A DNA stretch of 62,500 nucleotides from Symbiodinium natans (GCA_905221605.1 CAJNDS010000629.1:1-62500); one strand, 5' to 3'; numbered from the stretch's first letter, positions 10,498-20,972 are shown. The notes: generated by a model not told the origin, from the letters alone. A program made the numbers and translations.

Positions 10498-10885
10498 CAT
10501 ACTTAAGTCTACCATTGTTCCTTGTAGTTGTTGTTTGTTCTTCTGATGTGATTGTGTGTTTTTTGTTTAGCAATGCTGTTCGCTATTTCTGTACTTATGT
10601 ATCTATTTGCTTGTGTATAACAAGTAAACTTATTGTTTCTTTCTGCACAATTACATGTCACCTCTTATATACCCTGTAAAACGCAAGGGCCCATACATCA
10701 GAACCCCTTTAAAGAAGATAAGGGACCACATTAAGGCAACGTGCAACTTCCCACCCTAAACCCTAAACCCTAAACCCTAAACCCTAAACCCTAAACCCTA
10801 AATCACAAAACGCTTCTTCTAGGGGGCTCTAGGCATTCCTCAATCCCAGAAAGGCCCGAAGGATTCCTTGAGGCCCCAAAGCCCG

Positions 10886-10963
10886 GCCTTTGGTTGGTTA
10901 ATCTATAAGGGAACCTTGAACCAAAAAAAGGGAAAAGGGTACCACTGGCCTACCAAGCCCTTC
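10886..10963. repeat. Family H element, copy 1
   Basis: Shares GGTTGGTTAATCTATAAGGG and AAAAGGGTACCACTGGCCTA with copies at 43297-43382 and 45527-45607. The order and spacing of these strings are the same in all three. Confidence 0.65.
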
Positions 10964-11238
10964 TTCCCCTTTTCGAGTTTATCGAGCTTAGGGGTCTGAG
11001 GTTTAGGGATTAGGGTTTAGGGTTTAGGGGGAAGTTCCTTGAGGCCGCACGGACTTGAAAGCCGAGGTGTTGTGCAACGAGAAAAGCCCACCAAAACAAA
11101 CCTTCTAGGGACTTAGGAACCCTGAGGTTTAGGCATAGGGGCTTCGGGCTTTAGGGTTTAGGGCCAAGTTTAGGGTTTAGGGTTTAGGGGGCTTTCAGGC
11201 CTACCTGACACTCTTTTATGTACCCCCTGTTTTTCTAG

Positions 11239-11316
11239 GAGAGCCCAGTGACCTGGTCTGCATTTGCGGAGGACAGCAGGAAGAACGCCAAGGCATCGCA
11301 GAGCTTCATCGGGTGA
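11239..11316. other. Exon-like island, strand ambiguous
   Basis: On the plus strand a strong pyrimidine tract and acceptor (CCCCCTGTTTTTCTAG) leads into 26 codons, WSAFAEDSRKNAKASQSFIG then TGA. The minus strand is also open (MKLCDALAFFLLSSANADQ) with a possible GTCACT donor. The plus-strand acceptor is the better signal, but homology is needed. Confidence 0.35.
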
Positions 11317-12130
11317 AGCACATGAGAATCCTAAAGCCTAAGCTCTGGGCTTGTGGGGCTTTAGGGTTTGGGGGGTTTAGGGTTTAGGGTTTAGGGTTTA
11401 AGGCTTAGGGTTTAGGGTTTAGGCTTTGGGGCTTAGGGCGAAGGGTGTCGGGGTTCTGGCATCAGAGCAGCTTGGGGCCAGGGTCAGGGGCTTAGAGTTT
11501 AGGGCTTCGGGCTAAGGGTTGGGTGTAGGGTTTCACTGGGGCTTTCTCTGCAGTCGACACTGGGTGCCGAGAGGATCTCAAGAAATGTTAAGGGGACTAA
11601 GAGAGGGCTGCTTGATGGTTTAGGGTTTAGGGTTTAGGGTTTAGGGTTTAGGGTTTGGGGGACCCCTTCTAGGGACCTTATTTTCGCAGGTACCTAAACG
11701 AAGGGGAACATACTTTTTTCTGAAGCCCTCCCCATGTGGGGGCAAGCTACGAGGTATGGTTTGGGCCAGCATGCGAGCACGCAGTTTCGGGTTGTAAGAC
11801 TCAGGGTTTAGGGTTTCGAGCTTTTGGCTTTGGGGCTTGGGGGCTCAGGGCTAACATGGGCTAACTACCTTAAGCTGAGAAAAGGAAACATCCACAACGA
11901 CGACGGAAATTGTCCAGTACAAGCCCTAAACCCTAAACCCTAAACCCTAACCCGCTGGGGGAAGGTTTGGCGGCCCAGTGAAACTTAAACTTTCTACGGG
12001 TTCTACCAGGTGATATACAAGTGTGGAGGCCCATAGAACTGTACAGCACATGGGAGTTTACGAAAATATGGGACCCCCGATATAGACCCCCAAATACTAG
12101 GATCCCTGTCTAATAAGTACCCCTACTTTC

Positions 12131-12243
12131 CTTGGCTGCACTTAGGGGGGTAGCTAAAAATTAAGTTTTTAGCTGGCTTCTCAAGAAACCCAATAAACCC
12201 AAAAAGGCTAAAGATGTAAAGTTACAGTAAAGCACCACAAAGT
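12131..12243 (+). repeat. Dispersed repeat family A, copy 5
   Basis: Starts CTTGGCTGCACTTAGGGGGG and ends AAAGCACCACAAAG. Near its 5' end the family's ACTCAGAAGGG has become ACTTAGGGGGG, closer to the telomeric repeat. Confidence 0.85.
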
Positions 12244-12363
12244 TTCGGAAGGCCTCATATTCTGCCACGTGCTAGAATGCAAGGCTCCGTATCATAGCAG
12301 GAGCCCGACTTAAGGGACCGTCACCTAGAGAACCCGCAGCTGAAAGCCCTGCAAACGCCAAGA

Positions 12364-12451
12364 CGTTTAGGGTTTAGGGTTTAGGGTTTAGGGTTTAGGG
12401 TTTAGGGTTTAGGGTTTAGGGTTTAGGGTTTAGGGTTTAGGGTTTAGGGTT
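12364..12451. repeat. TTTAGGG telomere-like tract
   Basis: Twelve perfect units, followed by a CCCCAAAACC-rich inverted stretch (12460-12560). Confidence 0.95.
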
Positions 12452-13248
12452 TCGGGCTACAACCCCCAAAGCCTCTAAAACCCTGAAACCCAAAACCCCT
12501 AAACCCGAAGACCCCAAAACCCCAAAACCCCAAAACCTTGATCCCAAACCCTAAACCCCGACCCCCTGCCCGAAAGCGAGCAAAACCCGAAAGCTTAGGA
12601 TGGCTTGCGGTTGTTGAAAGGCTTACTCGATTTCCGGCTGAGGGGAGCTTTGTATCCACGATGGAAGCCTACGTTTTAGGACTTTCGATATTTATGGTTC
12701 AGGTTTCCTAAACCCCTATAAACCCTAAACCCTAAACCCCCTAAACCCTAAACCCTAAACCCCGGAAACACTGAACCCTAAACTTGAAAATTTGGGCTTC
12801 GGGATTGGTTGTTGTTGACGGTAACCTACAGTTTGTGAGTAGGGAAGGGGGGAAGTGGGCACCGAATGAAATCCTTTAAAAGGTTGGGGTTTAGGGTTTG
12901 GGGTTTAGGGTGTAGGGTGTAGGGTGTAGCGTGTAGGGTTTAGGGTTTAGGGTTCAGAAAGGGGGCTATAAGAGGCTGTAGGGTAAATCCCAAACACTCA
13001 ACTACTATCTGCTTAAGAACCCCCCCCCCCAACAAATCAAAGAAACAAGTCCCTGAACACCACCCTTGAAAGGAATAATATTTTGCGGAATACGAAATAT
13101 AGTTACTAAGTCAAACAAGCCTCCAGAAGCCCTAAGCCCAATGTCCCGGGACCCTAGACCCTAAACCCTAAACCCTAAACCCTAAACCCTAAACCCTAAA
13201 CCCACCCTAAACCCTAAACCCACCCTAAACCCTAAGACCCCAATCCCG

Positions 13249-13311
13249 GGACAATTCGCATTGAGCACCCGAGCCGGCGCTGTTCATCTCGCCTTGAAGA
13301 AGGTTGAAATT
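13249..13311 (-). CDS. PPR-like micro-exon 13 (partial)
   Basis: The minus-strand frame reads FNLLQGEMNSAGSGAQ after an acceptor-like GGCTCCTAG. LLxxEMxxAG matches the second helix and turn of a PPR repeat. The left flank is CCCTAAA (13144-13240) and the right flank TTTAGGG (13333-13417), the usual cassette orientation. Only 21 codons, so the call leans on the series. Confidence 0.4.
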
Positions 13312-13332
13312 CCTAGGAGCCCCTACGCCCTT

Positions 13333-13417
13333 TGGGGTTTAGGGTTTAGGGTTTAGGGTTTAGGGTTTAGGGTTTAGGGTTAGGGTTTAGGGTTTAGGGT
13401 TTAGGGTTTAGGGTTGG
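13333..13417. repeat. TTTAGGG telomere-like tract
   Basis: About 12 units with a single GGTTAGGG shift. It is the right-hand tract of the 13.25-kb island. Confidence 0.95.
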
Positions 13418-14174
13418 GCGTGCCCCAAACCTTACACCCTGACCCTAAACCCCAAGCCCTAAACCCCAAGACTTAAGCCCCAAACTCCTATGTACAAACT
13501 CCTACGTGGGGCCCAATTCCGTTTAAGATTCTTTCGATACCACACCCCCAAACACCAAACTCCTGAACCCTGACCTTAGTGGGGTCCCTGATAAGGGTCT
13601 GTCCTTAGCTCCTTGCCCCTTACTAACCACCTCCCAAACCCCAGACCCCAGACCCCAAACCCCAAGCCCTAAACCCCAAATCTCTTCTATTGTGCTTATC
13701 TCTCGTGCTCTTCTTCCTCATCACCTCCCAGCCCCTCCTGGTAGATTTAGGGTTCAGGGCTGGCGTTCGGAGGTTTCCACAAGTTGTGGAGGGAAAAAAA
13801 GGTCTCTAGGGCTTAGGGCCTAGGGTGTATGGCTTGGTTCAGGACCAGCCCCCCCCCCCCCCCCCCATGTATGGTTTATGACGTTAAGGGTTTGGGGGGT
13901 TTACAGTAAACTCCAGAAAGTTGGAGCATGGTTTAAGGATGATTCGAGCTGGGATTCCCTTTAGTATACCTTTTGGGGTATGAAGACAAGGAAGACCCTG
14001 AACCCTGAACCCTGAACCCTAAACCCTAAACCCTAAACCCTAAACCCTAAACCCTAAACCCAACTTTTGGGCGTTTTGCGTAGGGTCTAGGGAGGCTTAG
14101 GATTTCCTTCTAAGCTTTTCAAAGCCTCCGGGCCGCGAAGTTGTGCGAGGATCCTAGAGAACCCTAGCCCCTAA

Positions 14175-14284
14175 GGGTTTAGGGTGTAGGGTTTAGGGTT
14201 TAGGGTTCAGGGTTTAGGGTTTAGGGTTTAGGGTTTAGGGTTTAGGGTTTAGGGTTTAGGGTTTAGGGTTTAGGGTTTAGGGTA
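14175..14284. repeat. TTTAGGG telomere-like tract
   Basis: About 15 units with early TGTAGGG and TTCAGGG variants. Confidence 0.95.
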
Positions 14285-14345
14285 GCCCGAAGCAGTGCAG
14301 AGCACTACGTGGAGGATCAGGTGACTTAGTAACTAGGTACCAAAC

Positions 14346-14484
14346 CTTGGCTGCATTCAGAAGGGTAGCTATGATTTAAGAGGTTAGGGTTTAGGATTTA
14401 GGGTTTAGGGTTGCTGCCATATTTTTAAACTCAATAAACCCCAACAGAGCTTAGGATCTAAAGTTACAGCAAAGCACCACAAAG
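14346..14484 (+). repeat. Family A copy 6, carrying telomere-like units
   Basis: The 5' part (TTGGCTGCATTCAGAAGGGT) and 3' part (AAAGCACCACAAAG) are normal. The loop between AGCTAT and GCTGCCATAT holds about four TTTAGGG-type units that other copies lack. No clear duplication brackets them. Confidence 0.8.
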
Positions 14485-14770
14485 AAACTATACGTTTGCA
14501 GTGCGCGACAACGACTGCTGGATTGGGTTACCCCACTGACCATCCCGAGTGAACATGGCCAAGTCACCGGATCAAGCAAGGCCCAAACCCTAAACCCTAA
14601 ACCCTAAATCCTAAACCCTAAATCCCAGACACCAAGCAGAGGCTCCCCTCAACGCCCCCACTGCATCCCCTTCAAGGGAGGCTTTGCATAACCCTACACC
14701 CTAAACCCTAAACACTAAACCCTGAACCCTGAACCCTATGAGCCCTATATAAAGACGCAGCGCGGTGAGG

Positions 14771-14878
14771 ATCTTCCGTGCCCACACCATACTGGCAGGT
14801 CTGCTGAGGGCTCGCCCGTTGCAAAACTCTTCGGATCCACAGGGAATGCTGCTCATCCAACAACATGAATGCGGCACG
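14771..14878 (-). CDS. Exon-like island of the minus-strand series (partial)
   Basis: 36 open codons, including AAFMLLDEQHSLWIRRVLQR, between CCCTGAACCC/CCCTAAA on the left and TTTAGGG on the right. Composition is coding-like and helical, but the PPR signature is weak. It lies downstream, in the sense of the gene, of clearer PPR islands. Confidence 0.4.
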
Positions 14879-15091
14879 GGTTTAGGGTTTAGATTTAGGG
14901 CTTAGGGTTTAGCAAACCCTAAACCCCAAAACCCAAACAATGAATACTCGGTTGCTCTTTAAACCCCCAATAAAAGCTTAACTTTTAATTAGCTGTATAA
15001 AACTTAACTTTTAGCTCCCTTAATATGAAAGTAGAGGAACCCTGAACTCATAAAGTGATAAAACCCTAAACCCTAAACCATAAACCCTAAA

Positions 15092-15163
15092 CCTACTGAA
15101 CTGCAGGAGACTGCTGAGATCCTGGCTGCACAGCCGCTGAGCCTCGTCCGCCCGCGCCTGCCT
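15092..15163 (-). CDS. PPR-like micro-exon 12 (partial)
   Basis: RADEAQRLCSQDLSSLLQ on the minus strand resembles the A/E-rich second helix of a PPR repeat (xxDEAxRLxxxM). In gene order it follows the 16.05-kb island that ends ARQAG, which would join naturally. Left flank CCCTAAA, right flank TTTAGGG. Confidence 0.45.
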
Positions 15164-15912
15164 GTGTTTTTTTTTGTTGGTTTAGGGTTTAGGGTTTAGG
15201 GTTTGGGGTTTAGGGTTTAGGGTTTAAGGTTTAGGGTCCTTTTAGGAACGGTTCTTGGGTGAGTTTGCACATAATAAGTATCACCACTTAGGTTAAGAGT
15301 CCCCCAAGTCTACTTCGTACTGCAAAGGGGGTGCCTTCATTGACCCCAAGAAGCCCTAAAAGGGTTTAGCGTTTAGGGTTTAGGGCTTAGGGCTCAGGGC
15401 TTAGGGTTTAGGGTTTAGGGTTTAAGGTTTAGGGTTTAGGGCTTAGGGTTTAGGGCCCTCAACCCTAAATCCCAAACTGCCGCGCCTGCGATCTCGGAGT
15501 CTTCAGCCCCAAGCCAGCCCTGAGCCCTGAGCCCTCAACTCTAACACCCCTAAAACATCCCTAAGGCCCGAAACGCGAAACCCGAAACCCAAAACCCGAA
15601 ACCCTAACCCTAAACCCTAAACCCCAAACCCTAAACCCCAAAGCCTAATTAAACTCCAAGCCCTGAAACCTCAACCGACTTGGACCTTCCCAGGGTTTAG
15701 GGTTTGGGGTTTGGGGTTTAGGGTTTAGGGTTTAGGGTTTAGGGTGTGGGGTTTAGGGTTTACTGTTTAGGGTTTAGGGTTTACTGTTTAGGGTTCGGGT
15801 GTAGGGCTTAGGGTTTAAGGTCTAAACACGGAGCTCAAAATCCCAAAAGGCCTGAAATCCAGCTCAGGTGGGTGAGATTCGGGTTTAGGAATTAGGGTTT
15901 AGTTAGTATAGC

Positions 15913-16032
15913 CCTAAACCCTAAACCCTAAACCCTAAACCCTACACCCTAAACCCTAAACCCTAAACCTTAAACCCTAAACCCTAAACCCTAAACCCTA
16001 ACCCTAAACCCTAAACCCTAAACCCTAAACCC
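15913..16032. repeat. CCCTAAA telomere-like tract
   Basis: About 17 units with single CCCTACA, CCTTAAA and CCCTAACC variants. Left arm of the 16.05-kb cassette. Confidence 0.95.
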
Positions 16033-16052
16033 TTCTGTAGGACTTAAGGGAC

Positions 16053-16139
16053 TTAGGGGGTGCAGAGCCCAGCTTGCCTGGCGAGGCCGGTAATCACGGC
16101 CTCTCGGGCAAGCTCCGGGCGCAAGGGGGCCAAAAGGAA
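16053..16139 (-). CDS. PPR-like micro-exon 11 (partial)
   Basis: The minus-strand frame gives RPELAREAVITGLARQAG, close to the PPR turn and first helix (RPDxxxYxxLIxGLxRAG). It is flanked by CCCTAAA (left) and TTTAGGG (right). The frame ends at a TAA (16053-16055), so a donor must lie before it; none is fixed with confidence. It fits after the 16.96-kb island ending GLVSYTA. Confidence 0.5.
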   Translation of the reverse strand, partial: FLLAPLRPELAREAVITGLARQAGLCTP

Positions 16140-16142
16140 GTT

Positions 16143-16270
16143 GGGGTTTAGGGTTTAGGGTTTAGGGTTTGGGGTTTAGGGTTTGGGGTTAGGGTTTAGG
16201 GTTTAGGGTTTAGGGTTTAGGGTTTAGGGTTTAGGGTTTAGGGTTTAGGGTTTAGGGTTTAGGGTTAGGG
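16143..16270. repeat. TTTAGGG telomere-like tract
   Basis: About 18 units with TTTGGGG variants at the left, next to the exon-like island. Confidence 0.95.
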
Positions 16271-16787
16271 TTGAAAGCCCAAGCCCTAAACCTTTCTGAG
16301 CGTTCAGGGCTGTTCCGTGCCCCTGACGAAATGTCGATTTCCGTGCGGGCGCAGGCTTTTTGAGGGATCGCAGGATTCATGGCTGTACAGGCTATAAAAA
16401 GGCATTCCTTCCTCTCACCCTCTGCCTATAGACCCTAAACTCGAAACCCTAAATCCTTAACCCTGTAAACCCTACAAGCCCTAAACCCTGATAAGCCGCC
16501 TTCTAAGCCCCATAAATGAACCCTAGCCAGTAGACGCTGCAAAGCCCGCCACTCTACGGGAGGTTATGTGGTCCCCACGATCCAGCTGCAGAGTACCAAA
16601 AAGAAGTTTATAGGGCTTATAGGTCTTATAGGGCTTATAGGGCTTTATAGGGTTTATATAGGAGATCCGAAGTACGGGCCCTCAATTTGGGACCCTTGTT
16701 ATAGAACCCTTATATGCACTACATATCATAGGGCCCACGGATCACACGAAGGGCCCGTGGTTTGAAACCTCAAGTTATAGGGAATAC

Positions 16788-16955
16788 ACCTGGGACCCTA
16801 TTTGCCTAGAGTTTAGTAGTAAGTACCGCCATTTAGCAGGTACAGCAAATAGCCCTTTAAACTGTAGGCAACACCCTAAACCCTCAACCCTAAACCCTAA
16901 ACCCTTGGTAAATAGGGTTTTAGGTAGGGGTCTCTCGGGTTTATAGGGCTTGCAA
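16788..16955. repeat. Family B copy split by CCCTAAA units
   Basis: The element starts ACCTGGGACCCTATTTGCCT and reaches the inner arm AAACTGTAGGCAA at 16871. CCCTAAA-type units then intervene (about 16872-16908), and the rest of the outer arm appears to resume as GGTAAATAGGGTTTTAGGTA. The split lies inside the terminal arm. Confidence 0.6.
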
Positions 16956-16962
16956 AGGGTGG

Positions 16963-17046
16963 ACCCCTCCAGCGCGCCGTGTAGGAGACGAGCCCGGGCG
17001 GCATCGCTGAGGAGCGCATGACTTGCAGGAGTCGGTAGGCCTTTGC
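16963..17046 (-). CDS. PPR-like micro-exon 10 (partial)
   Basis: 28 codons on the minus strand include LLQVMRSSAMPPGLVSYTA. This matches the core of a PPR repeat: amphipathic second helix ending LLxxM, the turn (MPPGL for xxPDL), and VSYTA starting the next repeat. The acceptor side reads CCCTAAACCCCAAG then GCAAAGGCC. In sense, the upstream tract (17049-17156) is CCCTAAA. One of the three most convincing islands. PPR proteins bind organellar RNA base by base and are typically organelle-targeted; no targeting signal can be judged from one exon. Confidence 0.6.
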
Positions 17047-17048
17047 TT

Positions 17049-17156
17049 GGGGTTTAGGGTTTAGGGTTTAGGGTTTAGGGTTTAGGGTTTAGGGTTTAGG
17101 GTTTAGGGTTTAGGGTTTAGGGTTTAGGGTTTAGGGTTTAGGGTTTAGGGTTTAGC
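17049..17156. repeat. TTTAGGG telomere-like tract
   Basis: Fifteen perfect units. Right arm of the 16.96-kb island; in gene sense it is the 3' end of an intron. Confidence 0.97.
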
Positions 17157-17451
17157 AGGGTTGATGCACGATATATGGTAGGGTCGAAGTATTGGTGTTC
17201 TTGGTGGGCTCCTTATAGATATTGGTGCACCCTTCTCAATACCTTCTTTTCAGAATCGGATACTATCATAAGGATGCCCTAATCCTAAAACCCTAAACCC
17301 TAAACCCTATACCCTAAACCCTAAACCCTAAACCCGAGAAAAAGCAAACAGAAGCGTTTCGGGTCGGCAACCAGGCCACCTCGACTACATGTCACCATGG
17401 GATCCTGGACAGCTTCCGGGTTTAGAGAATTCAGGCCGGCCTACGCAAACT

Positions 17452-17648
17452 AAACCCTAAACCCTAAACCCTAAACCCTAAACCCTAAACCCTAAACCCT
17501 AAACCCTAAACCCTAAACCCTAAACCCTAAACCCTAAACCCTAAACCCTAAACCCTAAACCCTAAACCCTAAACCCCCTAAACCCTAAACCCTAAACCCT
17601 AAACCCTAAACCCTAAACCCTGAAGGGGGGGGGGGGGGGGGGGGGGGA
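17452..17648. repeat. CCCTAAA tract followed by poly-G
   Basis: About 24 CCCTAAA units with one extra-C shift, then CCCTGAA and a run of about 20 G with one A. The same junction of telomere-like tract and homopolymer occurs at 21533-21556 with poly-C. Confidence 0.95.
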
Positions 17649-17868
17649 GGTTGGTGGGGAAGCATTACAATCCACCCTCAATGGAATCCCATAGGCTCAG
17701 AAAAGGGTTTAGGGTTTAGAGTTTATAGGGTTTAGGGTTTAGGGAGTGTGAGGAGCTCGAATGGGCTGTTGTCTTGGAGTCATAAGAACCAATAGAGGAC
17801 GAATAATGGGATAATATGAGCAATGATTCCGGTGGCCTCGGAGTAATGAAACCCCAAACCCTGAACCC

Positions 17869-17967
17869 GAGCCAATACACATCGAGCTCGGCCTCTTCGG
17901 CGTCACTGGCGCGGGCGCAGGCTGTCAGGACTGTGCTGAGGGCTACCTTTGCAAAGGCTTCAGTGAG
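17869..17967 (-). CDS. PPR-like micro-exon 9 (partial)
   Basis: 33 open codons with VLTACARASDAEEAE followed by LDVYW. This is the classic first helix, turn and second helix of a PPR repeat (VIxACAxxGDxxxAxxW). In gene order it follows the 18.24-kb island that ends APDEV, giving the expected PDEV..STVLTACARA junction. Right flank TTTAGGG begins at the island edge. The downstream side in sense reads CTCGGGTTCAGGGTTTGGGG, a possible GTTCAG donor shared with two other islands. Confidence 0.62.
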
Positions 17968-18240
17968 GGTTTAGGGTTTTGGGTTTAGGGTTTAGGGTTT
18001 AGGGTTTAGGGTTTAGGGTCAGAGTATGCAAGGTTGAAGTGGTGAGGGGTTTAGGGGTTTGGGCTCTGCTTCAGGGATGAAGGCACTTAGAGTTGTCAGA
18101 ACCGCTAAACTCCCTAAATCCCCCAACGCCTGAAACAGGTTCATGACCCTGAACCCTAAACTCTGAACCCCGGAAACCCTCAACCCCGCAACCTGAACCC
18201 TAACCCTAAACCCTAAACCCTAAACCCTAAACCCTGAACC

Positions 18241-18309
18241 CCTCTGCACCTCATCCGGGGCCAGCTCGGCAGACCGCATCTCCTGAGGGAAGCTGACAGG
18301 CCCGGGGCT
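18241..18309 (-). CDS. PPR-like micro-exon 8 (partial)
   Basis: VSFPQEMRSAELAPDEVQR on the minus strand matches the end of a PPR second helix and turn (EMRxxxLxPDEV). Two donors are possible: GTGCAG directly after PDE, or GTTCAG at the edge of the telomere tract. Left CCCTAAA/CCCTGAA, right TTTAGGG. Confidence 0.55.
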
Positions 18310-18322
18310 ACAGCAACTCCTG

Positions 18323-18512
18323 GGGTTTAGGGTTTAGGGCTAGGGTTTAGGGTTTAGGGTTTAGGGTTTAGGGTTTAGGGTTTAGGGTTTAGGGTTTAGG
18401 GTTTAGGGTTTAGGGTTTGGGGTTTGGGGTTTAGGGTTTGGGGTTTAGGGTTTGGGGTTTGGGGTCTGGGGTTTAGGGTTTAAGGTTTAGGGTTGAGGGT
18501 TTAGGGTTTAGG
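18323..18512. repeat. TTTAGGG/TTTGGGG tract
   Basis: About 27 units. TTTGGGG variants cluster at the right half, a pattern that suggests block-wise spread of a variant. Confidence 0.95.
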
Positions 18513-18667
18513 GCCCTAAGGCCTAAGACCCCTTCATCAAAACCGTACCCCTGGAGGGGAAAGGTTGGTAGGCCGGACTCCGCCCAAGCTGCCACCGGCC
18601 CCACCATGGTGTCAAAACCTAACAGTGAAAGCCTAAACCCTAAACCCTAAACCCTAAACCCTAAACC

Positions 18668-18757
18668 CCTGAAACCCTTTTCAGCTGCCTGCACCCATGC
18701 TTTGGCCATCGCCGCGTCGCCGCGGCGGGCGGCAGCCGCCGCCACCTGCCTCAGATT
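18668..18757 (-). CDS. PPR-like micro-exon 7 (partial)
   Basis: 30 codons including AAARRGDAAMAKAWVQAAE, a clear PPR-type helix-GD-helix. An acceptor-like ATCTGAGGCAG precedes the Ala-rich helix, and a similar CTGAGGC string lies at the start of the 30.36-kb and 42.74-kb islands. GC content is far above the surroundings. Left CCCTAAA, right TTTAGGG. Confidence 0.6.
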
Positions 18758-19021
18758 GGGGTTTAGGGTTTAGGGTTTGGGGTTTAGGGTTTAGGGTTTA
18801 GGGTTTAGGGTTTAGGGTTTGCTGTGATAGGGCGTAGATGCTGTGAAGGTTAGGTTTCGGAACAAGCTCGAAAGCTTCGTGAGGTGCTGAAGAGCAGCTT
18901 TGGCCCGATTGTGGAGGGCCATCTAACACTTTTCTCCCACCCCACACCGTCCAAGGCGGCAAAGCCACCCAAACCTATTCCTTTTAGGGTTTAGGCCTAA
19001 ACTCAGACAACAGTCCACTTT

Positions 19022-19335
19022 TCAAAACTTTGATGTTGGTTGAATCCCAGAGTCAAGGGTGCCAGCAAGGTCTCGAAGGTAAGATAGAGGCCCCGAAGCC
19101 GGCGTGGCGGGTAAAGAGGACAGGCTGCCAGCCCAGGCCGGCAGGGCCAGGCAGGCAAGGGGGGGGCCACGCCAGAACAGGGGGGCCGGCGACCCTAGGG
19201 GGACCGGTACTGGTCGAGGAGAACGTGTTCCGGTATCGGGCCCATGGTGGGCGCTACCGACCCCCATGCTGCGAGCGACCTGGTCAAGGGCTTAAGCGCC
19301 GCCCCCCAACGTAGGGGGGCGGCCTAGGCCCTGAG
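19022..19335. other. GC-rich unique stretch, coding status unclear
   Basis: Several overlapping frames are open on both strands, as expected from high GC. No domain or splice pattern favours one of them. Flanked by mixed TTTAGGG-like repeats. Confidence 0.35.
19298..19323. other. Perfect GC hairpin
   Basis: A 10-bp arm GCCGCCCCCC pairs with GGGGGGCGGC across a 6-nt loop AACGTA, inside a GC-rich unique stretch (19040-19330). No U-run follows on either strand. Role unknown. Confidence 0.8.
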
Positions 19336-20241
19336 TTTGGGGTTTAGGATTTTAGGGTTTAGGATTGGGGTTTGGGGTTGAGGGTTTCGGGGCTTCGAGG
19401 TTTAGGGTTCGGGTTTTAGGGTTTATCCCTTAGGGATTTAGGGACTTCGGGACTTAGGGGTTTTGGGGCATAGGGGTTTTGGGGGGCCTAAACCCTAAAC
19501 CCTGACACCCTGAACCCTGAACCCTAAACCCTAAGTGGGGGTTTCCCGCACGGTGGCGTATAGGGCAGAGAGTCGGTAAAGTCGGTGGAGCGTCTTGCTC
19601 AAAGAGAAGCTTGGAGTGCCGGTCCAGGGACACTCAACCCTAAACCCTAAACCCTAAACCCTAAGCCCTAAACCCTAAATCCTCCACCCTAAAAAGACTA
19701 GAGCCTATAAACCCCTAAACCCTAAAAACCCACAAACCTCTAACCCTAAACCCTAGAAGCCCTGAGCCCCTAAATCCTAACAGCGGGTACGGGGCTTAGA
19801 GGGTTCAAAGGACTTGCAAGAATTGGGGTTTCGGGAAACCCTGCCTAAACCCGAAATCCTGAACCCTGAGCCCCAAGCCCTGATAAACCCTAAACCCTAA
19901 ACCCTGAACCCCACACCCTGAACCCTGATCCCTAAACCCTGAACCCTTAACCCCCCAAGCTTCGGCAATGGATTCCTTGGGCAGCTTTCTTCAGTTCCGC
20001 AAGGCTTGGGGACCGGTTTTGAAGGCTCCGATGTAGTTGCTTTTTGGGTTGGTTGTGGGAGATTATCGTAGGCCACTGGAAAGTAGCACACCACGCCCAA
20101 CTCCCTAAGCCCTAAACATCCTAAACCCTAAGCTCTAAGCCCTTGACCCTGAGCCCTAAACCCGAAATCCCAGACCCGAAATCCCAAACCCTAAGCCCTA
20201 AACCCTGGACCCTAAACCCTAAACCCTAAACCCTAAACCCC

Positions 20242-20328
20242 TCACACCGGCAAGCGCAGCCCGAGCGTCGTCAGCGCCTTGCGCCCCGGGCGGATGCCTG
20301 CCTGGAGCAAGGATTGCTGGGCCTTTTC
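20242..20328 (-). CDS. PPR-like micro-exon 6 (partial)
   Basis: EKAQQSLLQAGIRPGRKALT on the minus strand resembles a second PPR helix plus turn (xxxLLxAGIRPxxxxLT). An upstream in-frame TGA requires an acceptor just before it, for which CCTGTTGAG is available. The frame ends in TGA at 20242; GTGTGAGG there is a possible donor. Left CCCTAAA, right TTTAGGG. Confidence 0.5.
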   Translation of the reverse strand, partial: EKAQQSLLQAGIRPGRKALTTLGLRLPV

Positions 20329-20353
20329 TCAACAGGAATTCGAGAGCTAAAAG

Positions 20354-20542
20354 GGTTTAGGGCTTAGGGTTTAGGGCTAGGGTTTAGGGTTTAGGGTTTA
20401 GGGTTTAGGGTTTAGGGTTTAGGGTTTAGGGTTTAGGGTTTAGGGTTTAGGGTTTAGGGTTTAGGGTTTAGGGTTTAGGGTTTAGGGTTTAGGGTTTAGG
20501 GTTTAGGGTTTAGGGTTTAGGGTTTAGGGTTTAGGGTTTAGC
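20354..20542. repeat. TTTAGGG telomere-like tract
   Basis: About 26 units, the longest uninterrupted run of this orientation. Right arm of the 20.24-kb cassette. Confidence 0.97.
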
Positions 20543-20569
20543 TTAGGGTCTCGGGCTTAGAGTTTAGGA

Positions 20570-20970
20570 GGAGAAGCCTGACGATCGACTTACAGATGAG
20601 TTGGTGAGACTTACTTTTCATGCCGCCTTCGGTCATTCAAACGCGCAACATTACAGGGCCTCCTACATCCTAGGTAGGATAAGTGGGACCCTTAAACGGT
20701 GACCCTTCTTAACCCTATTCTGGCTCTCTTAAACAGGGACCCTATTCAGAGGGTCTATCTACATCCCCAAGGGTCCCCCTAATCCTATCCCCTACTATAT
20801 ATAGATCACCCTGTTTCATCTGCATAATGCTCCCATATCTATAGGTTCTCATGCACACCAGCAGCCTATGCGCTCGCACAAAGTCTATGCACCTTCAGCC
20901 TTCCTCCCGCAGCTGCTCTTCCCCAAGACCCTTGAAGCCCAAACCCTAATTACCCCGCTATGCTCACATG
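20570..20970. other. Unique stretch, no gene supported
   Basis: Contains an inverted pair AAACGGTGACCCTT / AAACAGGGACCCTATT and other GGGACCC strings, possibly a degraded MITE at 20680-20800. No frame is convincing. Confidence 0.45.
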
Positions 20971-20972
20971 CG

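Noticed and set aside
10434-10679. 81-codon Ile/Tyr/Cys-rich possible membrane protein
   Set aside because: Mostly the TA/TG microsatellite translated; no signal beyond low complexity.
19022-19314. Overlapping 63-94-codon frames on both strands
   Set aside because: Open on both strands because of high GC; no motif or splice signal favours one.
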